Shown: piece by piece, positions 52,000 to 61,519 of the stretch
Layout: each line of letters begins with the position of its first letter
Numbering within the stretch: the stretch's first letter is position 1
Assembly (NCBI GenBank): GCA_956465555.1
Contig: OY101119.1
Span: forward strand, 2,838,629-2,902,628
Source: Nitzschia sp. pyKryTriq1
Taxonomy: Eukaryota; Bacillariophyta; Bacillariophyceae; Bacillariales; Bacillariaceae
Length of the DNA: 64,000 bases
Direction: 5' to 3'
Made by a program: the position numbers and the translations under genes
The notes under the pieces: generated by a model
What the model saw: only the letters and a program-made list of their open reading frames with translations
Databases searched by the model: none
Told to the model about the DNA's origin: nothing

Positions 52000-52536
52000 T
52001 TAGAGCAACATGACGGTGGAAGCCAAGAAAGCGGAGCCAGCGCCAACAACGAGGAGGAGGAAGGACGCGCCAACCGGATTGGCAGCGGCAGTCGTGACCT
52101 CCACCGAGCACTTGGAGACACCGTCGATGTTGTCGAGCATGGAGGCAAACTCGTCGGCGACCTGCTGGAGCGTTGCATCCGCCTGGGCGACGTCGCAGCT
52201 CGCCCCAACGCAAGCAGGAAGACTCTCCAAAATGAACTCAGTTCCAGTCGCGCCGTTGACATCGCAAAAGTAAGTCTGGGTGACGATCACGTATTGTCCG
52301 CCGGCAGTGGTGCAGGCTTCTTCCAAATTGGCGGATGCCGTGGAAAAGTCGTACGTGCAACCTTGGTTTCCGCAGGTCACAGGATCCACCAACGCGAGTG
52401 TACCATTGTAAGCTTCCTTGTAGAGGGACATAAGAGTCGGGTTGGATTCGATCGCTGCTGTTTCTGAAGCACAGTCTGCACAGGCTAGAGAAAAGAGCGC
52501 GGCGAGAGCAAAGAAGGTGGCGGGGCGAAACATCAT
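52000..52536 (-). CDS. Small secreted, probably GPI-anchored Cys-containing protein
   Basis: 178 residues from the ATG pair at 52536; the open frame extends further upstream through TACC-rich promoter-like DNA that is unlikely to be coding. A clear signal peptide (M-M-F-R-P-A-T-F-F-A-L-A-A-L-F-S-L-A-C-A) is followed by a globular part with seven cysteines (D-C-A-S, T-C-G-N-Q-G-C, E-A-C-T, Y-F-C-D, A-C-V-G-A-S-C, K-C-S-V). The C-terminus A-A-N-P-V-G then about 22 hydrophobic residues ending at the stop is a GPI-attachment signal pattern. The even spacing of Cys pairs suggests disulfides outside the cell. Function is unknown; cell-surface location is inferred. Confidence 0.78.
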   Translation of the reverse strand: MMFRPATFFALAALFSLACADCASETAAIESNPTLMSLYKEAYNGTLALVDPVTCGNQGCTYDFSTASANLEEACTTAGGQYVIVTQTYFCDVNGATGTEFILESLPACVGASCDVAQADATLQQVADEFASMLDNIDGVSKCSVEVTTAAANPVGASFLLLVVGAGSAFLASTVMLL

Positions 52537-53654
52537 GATGATAAGGATAAGGATTTCGGTTCGTTTGTTGGAGCACTGAGACGATTGAACAACAGAGTAC
52601 CTGGTACTACTACTATCAAATGGTATGAAAGAGTGGTACAGTATTTCGTATTTCGTTTGAGAGATAGATAGAGTACTGGTACTGTACAACAATACCGGTA
52701 AGGTACAGGTACTACCGGTACGTAGCAAAGAGAGGAGGTATGCGGGTAGTAGTTTCATCTCCAAGCCCATTTGGCAAGGCCTCGAAACGGCGAAGCCCAA
52801 TTGGACTTCGCCGTTTCCGCCTTTTTTCTGTATCTACGTACGGTACCGGTGCAAGTAGGGACAGTGCAGCCTGCGGACAAACAGATTTTCCGCACGAACA
52901 CTTCAAGCTACCATTTTTTATAGTACGGATACTGGTAATGTAGACTGGTACGATTGCTGTTCCCGCCCCGCGCTCTCTGGGTGCCCTACCACTCCTGCTA
53001 CGTCCCTACAGTACCAACTGTACGTTCTGCAATGCATGGTGTGTTCCGATGGATGCGGCCCACTCCGAAGAGGATCGGGCTCGTCTCCGCGTTCTACATT
53101 TTCAGTCGGGGACCTTTTACCTTGTTTATGGTGTCTGGTGGCACATCTGAGAACATTATTTTTTCAGTCGGGCGGGGACCTCGTCGTTGATTGATGGACG
53201 GTGGTGTGGCACATTCAGAGCAGAGGGTCGCAGATCCAGGAACATCCTCTCGATACGGTCGGTGGGGCGGCGGGGGGACGGATATTGCAATTTCAGACCA
53301 CACACCACACGCTCTTTGCTTGGTTCATTAAATAAATTTGGAATCCTAATTGGGTCAATAAATACACAAGATGCATTGGCTTATACAAGAAAATGCGCTT
53401 TATTCTTTCCAACACGCGCCAAATAAAATTAGAGGAGTTCAAACGTGTACCCAAAAATGCGTTGCTGCATGTATTTTCTACACCTCCTACTAGCACGTAA
53501 ACGTACCGGTAATAGTACTTGTACTACTACTGTACGATGTCTTCCCTGCCTGGGAATCTCTGCGCTCCACTCTTTACAAGCACGAACCATCCTTCGAAGT
53601 TCTTCTCACAATTTCAAAAGAAGAATCAATTACAAGACAAACATCACTGCCAAC
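52537..53654. promoter_or_regulatory. Divergent spacer with TACCGGTA cluster and a 34-bp palindrome
   Basis: Motif copies occur at 52692-52722 (two), near 52842 and near 53504. The 34-bp near-perfect palindrome at 52784-52817 is listed separately. CAGTCGG(G/GCGGG)GACC occurs twice, near 53102 and 53165. Frames such as 53445-53654 lack an ATG in good context. Confidence 0.45.
52784..52817. repeat. 34-bp near-perfect palindrome
   Basis: GAAACGGCGAAG (52784-52795) and CTTCGCCGTTTC (52806-52817) are exact reverse complements. Between them CCAATTGG (52797-52804) is itself palindromic, leaving a single mismatched pair (C/A). It lies 248 bp upstream of the small secreted-protein start. A hairpin, dimer-binding operator or short foldback element is possible. 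Confidence 0.8.
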
Positions 53655-54878
53655 ATGACGCAGTCTCGTATCTTACAGAATTCGGACGCAATGGTACAAA
53701 CAGATGATGGTTTTGTATACAGGTACAGTATCGACCGGGGGCAGCAGGGCACCAACACAGCTACTCTTCCATCGCAACTCGGTGGTTGGTCGCCATCCTC
53801 TGCTGGGGGAGAAGTCCCTGCTTTCGAGGGAGGAAATGGAGACGATCCCAGCATCTCAACCTGGGCTGTAGCACTGATGCTGACTGGTTTTATGGTCGTC
53901 TTCTTTGGCTGGTGTCTCTACACTGTTTATGTTGCGTCAAAAAGTTCACCTCCTCGTCTCCAAGCCGTCCAGCAAAACGAATCGTCCACCACCGAGAAAA
54001 CAGAGCTTACTCGCAAGGAACGCAAGGCCCGACTACTTGCATATTTTGAACGCAGCGGCAATCAAATGGTACGGCTCTACTGGTCGATAATACACCTTTC
54101 CTTCCCTTGTTCCTACTCTCATCACTGACTCACCCACCAACATCGGTTTTGCTATTCGTAATGCTTTTCTTTGCCTTCGTCACAGGAAGTCCAAGAGGCA
54201 AATCTTGTCTCTTTAAAAACCGAGACGGGTGATGACATCGAACAAGGTGTAGAAGGCAACAAAGAGCAAGGCTCGGATCCCATCGACGGATATGTAGAAG
54301 AGAACGACCAGCACGGTATCATTCTTCTTGTCACAAAGAAAATCAAGCTGCCCCAGCAGCAGCAAGAAGCCCACAACAATTCAGGGGAGAACAACAACCT
54401 CACGGCGTCAATGGACCAAGCCAACGTGCCATGTTCTACTTCGACGTCGGGGTGTGGTGAAATGGGCGAAACCTTAATTTTTTCATCGCCATTGCCATGC
54501 AGCAACGATCAAGAAGAAGGCGACAAGGGTGCCCAGCATTGTCCATCATCGTCGGTGCCCCACTACCATCGCCACCAGCAGCAGCAGCAGGTCACGGACG
54601 CCTGTGCGATCTGTCTCGATCCCTATCACGTCGGAGAGACGGTAGTCTGGTCTGACACATGCCCTCATGTGTTCCATAAAGAGTGTTTCGTCGAATATCT
54701 GTTGAGTCACCGTGGAAAAAGCACACCTTGCCCATCGTGCCGTCAAACATACTGCGATGAATCTGTCTTTTGTCTGACTCCCCACGGAATAAAAGGAGGC
54801 GACGCATCACGAGAGGATCAGTCAGTGGTAGCAGGCATCGATGAAGAAGCACCCCAACCAGCAGTAAGCACGACGTAG
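53655..54878 (+). CDS. Membrane-anchored RING-H2 E3 ubiquitin ligase, one intron
   Basis: Exon 1 (53655-54068) and exon 2 (54186-54878), joined ATG|GTACGG...TCACAG|GAA, give 368 residues. The upstream part of the frame (from 53445) carries a TACCGGTA motif and is treated as 5' DNA. An approximately 90-residue Gly/Ser N-terminus without a signal peptide leads to one TM helix (W-A-V-A-L-M-L-T-G-F-M-V-V-F-F-G-W-C-L-Y), a Lys/Arg-rich juxtamembrane stretch, an acidic linker and a C3H2C3 RING near residue 275: C-A-I-C-L-D-P, C-P-H-V-F-H-K-E-C-F, C-P-S-C. This is the ATL/RNF-like plan with a cytosolic ligase domain. The membrane and the substrate are unknown. Confidence 0.85.
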
Positions 54879-54898
54879 TTGATTTCCATTGAGTAGCA

Positions 54899-55333
54899 CC
54901 CAGTAATTCCTTCCAAATCCGGCTTGTTCTTGCACAGCGCTCGAAACACCCATACCCACAACCTACACTTAGTTACGTTTACGCCGAGAAGACATTCTGA
55001 AGTCTGTGTTTTGATAGGGGGAACACTTGTATCCCTTGTACTGGTAGTACTAGTAGGACCATTCCTCTCCAGCATTGATCACATGCCGTTTTCATGGGTT
55101 CCGAAGAGTCGCAGCAAAGGTTCGCTGGCATCCACCCCCCCCCCCCCCCGTCGCGCCCAGTAATCGCTTTCAAATCCGGGTTGTTGTTCTAGCACAGAGC
55201 TCGATCATCCCATGCCTAGCACTGCAGTCTTTGTTTTGATAATAGGAATGCTTCTTGGGTATCTTGTAATGGTACAGTATGATACTGGTACCGGTACTGT
55301 AGGATCATTCCTCTCCGCCATTCCACTAATCAC
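54899..55333. repeat. Diverged tandem duplication (about 180-bp units)
   Basis: Unit 1 (54899-55082) and unit 2 (55156-55333) share CCCAGTAAT, CAAATCCGG(C/G)TTGTT, GCACAG(C/A)GCTCGA, a GTCT(T/G)TG-TTTTGATA block, then CATTCCTCTCC and a terminal CAC at matching distances. The spacer contains the poly-C run. Unit 1 begins within the 3' flank of the RING-H2 gene. Confidence 0.7.
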
Positions 55334-55385
55334 AATATACATACTGTGGTCGTATACCGGTACGCCAGTACCGGGTACCGGTATG
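55284..55385. promoter_or_regulatory. TACCGGTA cluster
   Basis: GGTACCGGTACTG at about 55288-55300, TACCGGTAC at 55355-55363 and AGTACCGGGTACCGGTAT at 55367-55384, within unit 2 of the duplication and just after it. It is the densest cluster in this half of the window. Confidence 0.4.
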
Positions 55386-55514
55386 ATTGTTGAGTAAAAA
55401 TGAAGGAGGCTGAATATACGAAGGTATGACAGCTGGTATGCGTATGTATGAAGTGTGGTGGTGTTAGACATCATATGTCGGAACGATATCTTGTGTGTGA
55501 CAGCCAACCATTAC

Positions 55515-55795
55515 TTGTGGATGAATTGAAAAGTGCGAAGATGACACTTTCGTCGTGCACAAGGAGGACGGAAATCATCGTCGATTCAAAGCTCTCCCCG
55601 AGGGACGGGGACTTTACTTCATGGACGTCCGCAACCAAGGCCAACAACATGCACTAGTGACCACGGTCGATGAAAAGAAACGGAACTATACAGTACTGAT
55701 CGCGACATCGAACGCGCCACTTTCGCTACGGATCTGCAGAAGATGTCCGTTCTTTTCAAAGTAGTGTCCGAATGTCCGAAACTGTCCTAGAAAGG
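55515..55795 (+). mobile_element. Decayed Ty1/Copia pol fragment (pre-integrase region)
   Basis: After an in-frame stop the frame reads D-D-T-F-V-V-H-K-E-D-G, then R-F-K-A-L-P-E-G-R-G-L-Y-F-M-D and V-T-T-V-D-E-K-K-R-N-Y-T. After a one-base shift near 55690 it continues D-R-D-I-E-R-A-T-F-A-T-D-L-Q-K-M. The order (F.G.G-L-Y-x-x-D, then V-x-T-V-x-x-N/K-x-x-x-Y-T, then R-x-x-x-A) matches the segment ahead of the Copia integrase zinc finger in diatom CoDi-type elements. Only this portion remains, with stop and frameshift, so it is a relic. Confidence 0.6.
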
Positions 55796-56031
55796 CTGCC
55801 GTTGAATGAGAAGGGGGGACCGACGCGCTTGAAAATCTCCAAATCTCACGCATGCACCGCATGCCACCATGTTTGACCATGGCGTTCGCGTGCTCTCTTA
55901 TTTCCTCGTGGCAGCTGCGCGCTGCACTCCTTCTCCAGACAAAGCAGCGCCAAAGGTATCCCACTATCTGTCTGTATTATACTTTTTTTTAAAAGCAACG
56001 AAAAGAAACCATCACCTTTACTACTATAGTA

Positions 56032-57204
56032 ATGATAAACGGACACTCCCGCCGCCACCAGCACCACAATAATGGTACTGCTGCTGCTCATCGTCGAACC
56101 ACAATTAGAACGACACGAACATTCCCGATCCGATTGCTGTTTGTGGGTTTGACCTTGCTGTCGATCCAAATGATTGTAAATCTCGTCTTTTATTTGCAAA
56201 TCTATCGACCCGAAAATGATCCCATCCTGATTCAAGCGGTCGCTGACTTGCAACACCAAGTGCAAGAATTACAAGAGCTCGCCCCGTTATTTCCCAAGCC
56301 CTATCATGAAGATGACGACTTTTATCCCTTTACGATTCGAGATTCTAAACGATTAACACCAGTACAAGTGCCAGCAGACTTTCGCGTGTTTGATTATTTG
56401 GACACGACGACTCAAAATCAACGAAACAGTCGGAGCGTACAATTGTGGTTGGACGCTCATTTGATGGGAAAGGCACCGTGTCAACGGTATATGATTTTGT
56501 GTTACAAACAGAAGATTTTGCAAGTCTTTGATTATCTACTCCACAACACCACTGCGACCTACTTCTTTTATATGGAAGCCGACAATGAATTGTGTGTTCC
56601 GTTGGACTATATTCGAGATTTGACGTATCGGCACCGAAGATACTTTATTGGGACAGGTATTGGATTTTCAGGTTGGATCATGAATCGGACCTTTATCGAA
56701 GATTTTTTGGAAGCCTATCGACCCGCACATAAGCACGCCAACGAAAATCCGGATCCGATTGGAGCCCGACTCTTGATGGAAAAGAAGGCATGGACTGTCA
56801 CCCGTCAATATCTAGTCTCGCATACCATCAAACAAGCCTTGGGGGCGCCGTCCTTGACGGTTGGAAAGAAGGACAGACAGACGGGGGAAGTCAAGGAGGT
56901 CAAACATTTGCCACGATGTTTTGAGCCAAAACGCACAGTGTGGTTGGAAACAAATACCAGTACGGAAGATATGCATGGCTGGGACTTCTTTAACAGTGAC
57001 GATTGTCCACCCGATGCCGAAATTTACCCTTGTCGGGATGACCAATACGTTAATGTGACGTATGGAGTCAAGGACATGCTCAAAACCGCTGCCAACGCCA
57101 CGAACACGACAGCGAAAATGCAGCCCATTATCGGCGGCACTGCATCGAGGAATGTTACTGGAATACGAGAAATGTTCAACAAGCTACGTGGAATGCCAAA
57201 GTAG
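56032..57204 (+). CDS. GT54 (GnT-IV)-like type II membrane protein, paralogue B
   Basis: Single exon of 390 residues, ATG at 56032. A basic His/Arg-rich cytosolic tail precedes a signal anchor (L-L-F-V-G-L-T-L-L-S-I-Q-M-I-V-N-L-V-F) and a short coiled stretch (V-A-D-L-Q-H-Q-V-Q-E-L-Q). The domain is collinear with paralogue A at 43979: F-Y-P-F-T-I-R-D-S-K-R-L, T-T-Q-N-Q, C-Y-K-Q-K-I-L-Q-V-F, F-F-Y-M-E-A-D-N-E-L-C, G-T-G-I-G-F-S-G-W-I-M, W-T-V-T-R-Q-Y-L-V-S-H-T-I and H-L-P-R-C-F-E-P. It lacks the polyglutamine stem and the A-specific insertion before H-L-P-R-C. The acidic M-E-A-D-N-E motif is identical in both and is the likely metal or nucleotide-sugar site. N-T-S/N-V-T/N-A-T sequons crowd the C-terminus. 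Confidence 0.65.
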   Translation: MINGHSRRHQHHNNGTAAAHRRTTIRTTRTFPIRLLFVGLTLLSIQMIVNLVFYLQIYRPENDPILIQAVADLQHQVQELQELAPLFPKPYHEDDDFYPFTIRDSKRLTPVQVPADFRVFDYLDTTTQNQRNSRSVQLWLDAHLMGKAPCQRYMILCYKQKILQVFDYLLHNTTATYFFYMEADNELCVPLDYIRDLTYRHRRYFIGTGIGFSGWIMNRTFIEDFLEAYRPAHKHANENPDPIGARLLMEKKAWTVTRQYLVSHTIKQALGAPSLTVGKKDRQTGEVKEVKHLPRCFEPKRTVWLETNTSTEDMHGWDFFNSDDCPPDAEIYPCRDDQYVNVTYGVKDMLKTAANATNTTAKMQPIIGGTASRNVTGIREMFNKLRGMPK

Positions 57205-57587
57205 CTTCTTCAGCGTCGAATAAGCTCCGGCCATAGTCAAAGCTTGAACTGGCAGGGAAAAAATATGCAAGAAAAAGTCAGAGAGCACTTATCCTTCCTT
57301 GGAACAAACGAATTGGATGCCAGCAAGACCAAGCCCCTCAGCGGCAGGTCCCAGAACCGTTCATGGTGGACAAATCCATCAAGCATTTCAGCAAAGAATC
57401 TCACGCTGCTAGTCGTGTGAAGCCGTTCCGATACAATGAAAGACGATTCCAGGGGAAAGTTTGGACGTTTAGTACGTAATACGGTGGAACAATAGCTAGC
57501 GACCGCTGACCTCATCAACTGTTTCTTTGGAGGAGCTAGTAGATACGTCTAGTTGCTTACTATTCGTACTAAACAATTCCTGCCATT
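57205..57587. other. Convergent spacer, no gene accepted
   Basis: A 92-codon minus-strand frame (57515-57237) has an ATG but no motif, and I do not call it. Confidence 0.4.
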
Positions 57588-58523
57588 TTAGACGCCAATC
57601 CTATCTTTCAGTTCCGTCAGAGGATGTCGAAATTCTCCCACTCCAACTTGAATGCAATAGCTCTTAATGGATTGATCAATGAGCTGGCAATCAATATCAT
57701 TATGCGGATGAGAGCTCCAAATTCGTCGCAGCTTTTTTAGTGACTTGCCACCCTTCCATAGGACTGCATGAGTCCCCCCACAATAATAACAACCTTCTGT
57801 CGGACGTTTGTGTTCCGTTTCGTCGCGCTGACATACTGGATCGTTCTTGTTTGCAGTTTCAAACGAAAACGGATATAGTTCAAAGTGTGGTCGAGGTTTC
57901 TGCCAGCAATCCCATCGCAAGATGTCCCAGTCCGGAGGGACCAAGTGGACGGATAGCAACAACTTGGCCATGTCTTGCACGACAAAATCGTCTTCTAAAA
58001 CCAAGGTCAACCCCGTGGTATTCATTGTGTCCATGATATGCACATTCGTGTTAGCCAGGCCTGTTATTCCCATACACGGAACACCTTGTTTCCAGGGAAC
58101 ACAGGAATCGTTCTGCCCGACTTGGCCTGTGACGCGCTGGTAGGGAATGGGCTGTTTCGAAAGCCACGATTCCATAATGGCTCGTTTACCAGTACGATGC
58201 TCCATGTTGATATAGTAAATCCGATCCACATGAGTTGTGAGGGAGGCTAATGTAGGAAGGGATGCATTCAAGATGTCATGTACCGCTTGATCGACCTCCT
58301 GAAAAGGCAACGGGTCGATTGACCGATGGGCCTCAATTTCAACGACAACGTCCTCGTCAGCCCCCATTTCATACTTCAAATGATGATCACCCGTTTGCGC
58401 CGCGAGTAAGCAAAAAACGCCAAGCAAAAGACAGGTCTGGATCACTTGGATTTTCCTGTGGCGATTGCTACTACTACCGGCGGTAGTCTTGTAGCGTGCT
58501 GGCGATGGGGGGATCATCATCAT
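57588..58523 (-). CDS. GT25-like glycosyltransferase
   Basis: Single exon of 311 residues, ATG at 58523 (three ATGs in tandem). A short basic tail and a signal anchor (C-L-L-L-G-V-F-C-L-L-A-A) are followed by the GT25 start V-D-R-I-Y-Y-I-N-M-E-H-R-T-G-K-R, then M-E-S-W-L, I-P-Y-Q-R-V-T-G, C-M-G-I-T-G-L-A-N-T and the catalytic L-V-L-E-D-D-F. Further on are D-I-L-R-W-D-C-W and C-Y-Y-C-G-G-T-H-A-V-L-W. This order matches LPS-biosynthesis/procollagen-galactosyltransferase enzymes (LE-R....GL..T......LEDD). Cys residues around C-Y-Y-C suggest a disulfide loop. Acceptor is unknown; Golgi or ER lumen is inferred. The N-terminal anchor is short, so it could also be cleaved. Confidence 0.82.
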   Translation of the reverse strand: MMMIPPSPARYKTTAGSSSNRHRKIQVIQTCLLLGVFCLLAAQTGDHHLKYEMGADEDVVVEIEAHRSIDPLPFQEVDQAVHDILNASLPTLASLTTHVDRIYYINMEHRTGKRAIMESWLSKQPIPYQRVTGQVGQNDSCVPWKQGVPCMGITGLANTNVHIMDTMNTTGLTLVLEDDFVVQDMAKLLLSVHLVPPDWDILRWDCWQKPRPHFELYPFSFETANKNDPVCQRDETEHKRPTEGCYYCGGTHAVLWKGGKSLKKLRRIWSSHPHNDIDCQLIDQSIKSYCIQVGVGEFRHPLTELKDRIGV

Positions 58524-59848
58524 GGACGATACTTCGTAATGGTAATGGTAGACTATTATTTCTCAAATATGAATTCACACGTGAAAGGTCATCGTGCGCC
58601 AGAATCAAAATCGCGATGAGAGCCTTTCTCATAGTCCGCCGACGACCTTCTGTTCATTCTCATCATAAAATCATTCATTCGTTTTCTCGTTTCTCTTTTT
58701 CAAATTCCAACTCTCGAGATTTTTTACACGGCCAATCGTCCATTGGTTCATGTGTATTGGTGGCCGCCCGCCTCGGTATTGGTACCATACTGTACGTTCA
58801 GGATCGTGCGGTACTGCGCGGGCGAACACTAAGGGGAGAGTTCTTACCCCTTTTACTCGTGACTTCCCACACGATCGGAAATACAGTACCAGGTACGTAC
58901 AGTATGTACTTGTTGTACGACCAGTACCTGCAATACTGCACGTACTACAGTAGCAATAGCAAGATATGAATATCTATTTTCCGTAGTCCGTTGTTAACCA
59001 TTTCCAAAGGAGTGGACAGTCACAGAGATCTAAGGGGAGGCGTGAACAACAACCCGGGGTTGACAGGGTCGTCAATTATTTTCCAGAGGGGAAGTGAAAT
59101 GTGTGGTTGGGGTATGGTGGATTAACTTGCTAGGTCGTGCTCCGTTGACGTTGTAAAGTGATAATAACAGTAGGATCAAACCATGCTGGTCTTTCACATT
59201 GCAACACCATATGTGGTAGGATACATGGGTGCCCACAGCGTCCTCCAACAGTTTGGATACAGTTGTCATGTTATCAGGTACCAAGCAATCTATTTTAACA
59301 CCCTCTTGACAAGTTGCCTTTTCAACGAGCCATGCTACTACAATTACATATTTCCTCGATGGGATGTGTGTCCCAGATCCGGGCGATGCTTTCTTCTCAG
59401 GTGGGGTTCAAAAATCGAAACATCGTCGGGCCCAAGAAAATGAAGTTCTGCGGGAAGTAGCCAGGCACCGTACCAGCAGTACAAGCACTGAAGTGCGTGC
59501 ATGCTGCTGTGTCGTCACTACTAGTACCTATCGTTATCCATAAATAATAATGACTATTATTGAACATTATTTAAAATGGTCATTGGGAATGTACTACGGG
59601 AGAAGCCGGGACCTACCGAAACATCATTAAATAGATGCTTGACACCAGCCCCAAGAAATAGCCCCGCCAAGAATAATTAAATATAATATGCTTGACACCA
59701 GCCCGAAGAAACAGCCCCGCCAAGAATAATTATTAGGCCTAAATAATGGGAAGAATAGGCGGGGTGAAACCTGCGATGATCACACACGATCGAGGCACAA
59801 CCATAAAATCAAAAAAGAGTAACAAGTTCGTTGAGCAACAGGCATAGG
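58524..59848. other. Intergenic region with a 45-bp tandem repeat
   Basis: No gene is accepted in 1.3 kb. The two-copy repeat at 59635-59732 and a CTACCGGCGGTAG palindrome near 58476 (just inside the upstream gene) are noted. Frames at 59183-59443 and 58496-58969 have no supporting motif. Confidence 0.45.
59635..59732. repeat. Two-copy 45-bp direct repeat
   Basis: ATGCTTGACACCAGCCC... to ...GAATAATTA occurs at 59635-59679 and again at 59688-59732, differing at two positions (C/G and T/C) by eye, separated by 8 AT-rich bases. It lies about 120 bp upstream of the next gene's ATG. Confidence 0.8.
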
Positions 59849-60702
59849 ATGATCCAACAACATGTTGCCCTGGCGGACCAGCTATTATCCTCTACTTTTT
59901 GCGAGGGCGATACGACAACAGCAATCATGAACACACCGCTGCTCCTGTTTCCATCGTCGTCGTCCTCGCACCACCACCACCACCTCCAGCAAGGCGACGA
60001 CGAAGCGAGAAAACCGGCCGCTACCTCCTTTTTCCAGAAAGTCAAAAATGGACTTCGAGTCAAGTTTCTAATGGCTGGATGGGCGCTGGGTTCCACTGTT
60101 GAGTTTCTCCTTATAGTAAAACAAGTGAAGCACTATCAGAGGATGGTACTGGTGATGATTGGGGAGTCTGCTGGTGATACTTCTTCTTCTGGCGCCGGCG
60201 ACGAGACACACCACCAGACTACGACGATTCAACAACGAGTCCTGTCTTTTGTGTCCGGACTTGTCTGGTACGAACTTTCCTATCTCTGCTGCGACATCTT
60301 CTTCGCAGTATATATCTTCCTTCTGGTCAGACACGTGAGAAAGGCGATATTGAAAGCGCTACCACTAGCAGCTGCGGCCGTCACGAGCAGCACAACCAAC
60401 AAGAAGCAGAAGACGGACAACAACCACACCGCTAGTACACTAGCCGCACTCCCAAATACGAACAAAGCAAGAATAAGAAGTCCCATTGGCTGGGAACATG
60501 CTGTCGCTGCTTCCAACTTTCTGACGGGAACTGCTCTCGGTGTAATGGCAACGAGCGTCATCATGTTTGGACCCCATGTGATTCAAAAGAAACTTCCCCG
60601 GATGATCCTGAGTATATTTGCGGGTACCGTGGCGTGCTTCCTCATAAAAGACATGCTCATTCATGTTTGTGTGATGGTTCTTGCAAGAAGTTGGAAGAAC
60701 GA

Positions 60703-60734
<32 letters not shown>

Positions 60735-60868
60735 AGGAGGAACAAACAGAATCGTCTGAAGAAGAACAGCAAGAAGAGAACGAACACCAGCAAACAAAAG
60801 AACAAGATTGCGAGGGAGCACAAGAAGAAGAAGAAGGGCCCTGCCCGTTTGCAGGATACTGCTACTAA
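59849..60868 (+). CDS. Four-helix membrane protein with acidic tail, unknown function
   Basis: Single exon, 339 residues from ATG 59849; the frame opens upstream only via a TTG. Hydrophobic helices appear near L-M-A-G-W-A-L-G-S-T-V-E-F-L-L-I-V, L-C-C-D-I-F-F-A-V-Y-I-F-L-L-V, A-S-N-F-L-T-G-T-A-L-G-V-M-A-T-S-V-I-M and I-L-S-I-F-A-G-T-V-A-C-F-L-I. His-rich and Ser-rich tracts precede the first helix, and a long Asp/Glu/Gln run follows the last, encoded by GAC/GAA repeats that produce an antisense hydrophobic shadow. The end is C-P-F-A-G-Y-C-Y. No named family is recognised. Confidence 0.7.
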
Positions 60869-61519
60869 TCCGTGGCGCATATCGTCGTATGAAACCGATT
60901 ATCTGACGCCGTACTAGTATTAGTATTGTTAAAAAGAACATGATTTCTACTAATTAGTAGTAGTAGTAGTAGTACTAGTAGTACTATTATACTACTACGT
61001 TTTCTTCGTCTTCCTTTCCAGCTGTTTTGCCTCCTCTACAAACATCATTTACATCTGTTGGAGCTATGAGTCGTCTACCACTCTACCACCCGTGTAGCGG
61101 TAGTACTCTAGTAGTAGAGATAGTAGCACTACCAATACCGGTACAGTACTTGTACAGTACCGGTGGTAGTACCAAAACTGAAATACTATGTAGCGGGGGC
61201 AGAATGAATATTTGTTCGAAGAGGTCAAATGGCTCATCACGGACGCATCAGTCGAACAGAACTACTCGTGGCGGCTAACCCGCTACATTACGCGCGAGAT
61301 TTCCTCGCGAAACGCTAATACGCGTTGACGACGAGATAATTATTTTTTGCCAATGCGATGGGTTTTGTCGTGGTTTTACCGTATCCTACTACCGGTAGTA
61401 GTAGGTCTAGTAATTCGTTGGATGTGTTGTTGGATGTTGGATTGAACTTCTAACTTCTGCTTTTGGTATGTTCATTCATTGTTCTTACGCCTTCCTCCAT
61501 CTCCTTTATTGATATATCA
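60869..61519. promoter_or_regulatory. Intergenic region with TACCGGTA/AGTACTTGTAC array
   Basis: A (TAG)n/(AGT)n tract at about 60955-60985, then TACCGGTACAGTACTTGTACAGTACCGGT at 61136-61163 (a near-palindrome, split here only by description) and CTACCGGTAG near 61391, about 130 bp upstream of the 61520 start. No gene is seen. Confidence 0.45.

Larger units (their letters stand above)
54879..56031. other. Intergenic region with tandem duplication, poly-C run and Copia relic
   Basis: No intact gene. It holds two diverged direct repeats (54899-55082 and 55156-55333), a run of 15 C at 55135-55149, a dense TACCGGTA cluster at 55284-55385 and a decayed retrotransposon fragment at 55515-55795. Confidence 0.55.

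Noticed and set aside
57237-57515. 92-codon minus-strand frame with ATG
   Set aside because: Protein-like composition but no motif, no neighbour logic and no codon-use support that I can see by eye.
59183-59443. 86-codon plus-strand frame with ATG
   Set aside because: No motif; both strands are equally open here.
59635-59732. CRISPR-like array
   Set aside because: Only two copies with an 8-bp spacer, in a eukaryotic genome.
60440-60941. Hydrophobic minus-strand frames opposite the 59849 gene
   Set aside because: Antisense of its Asp/Glu-rich tail.
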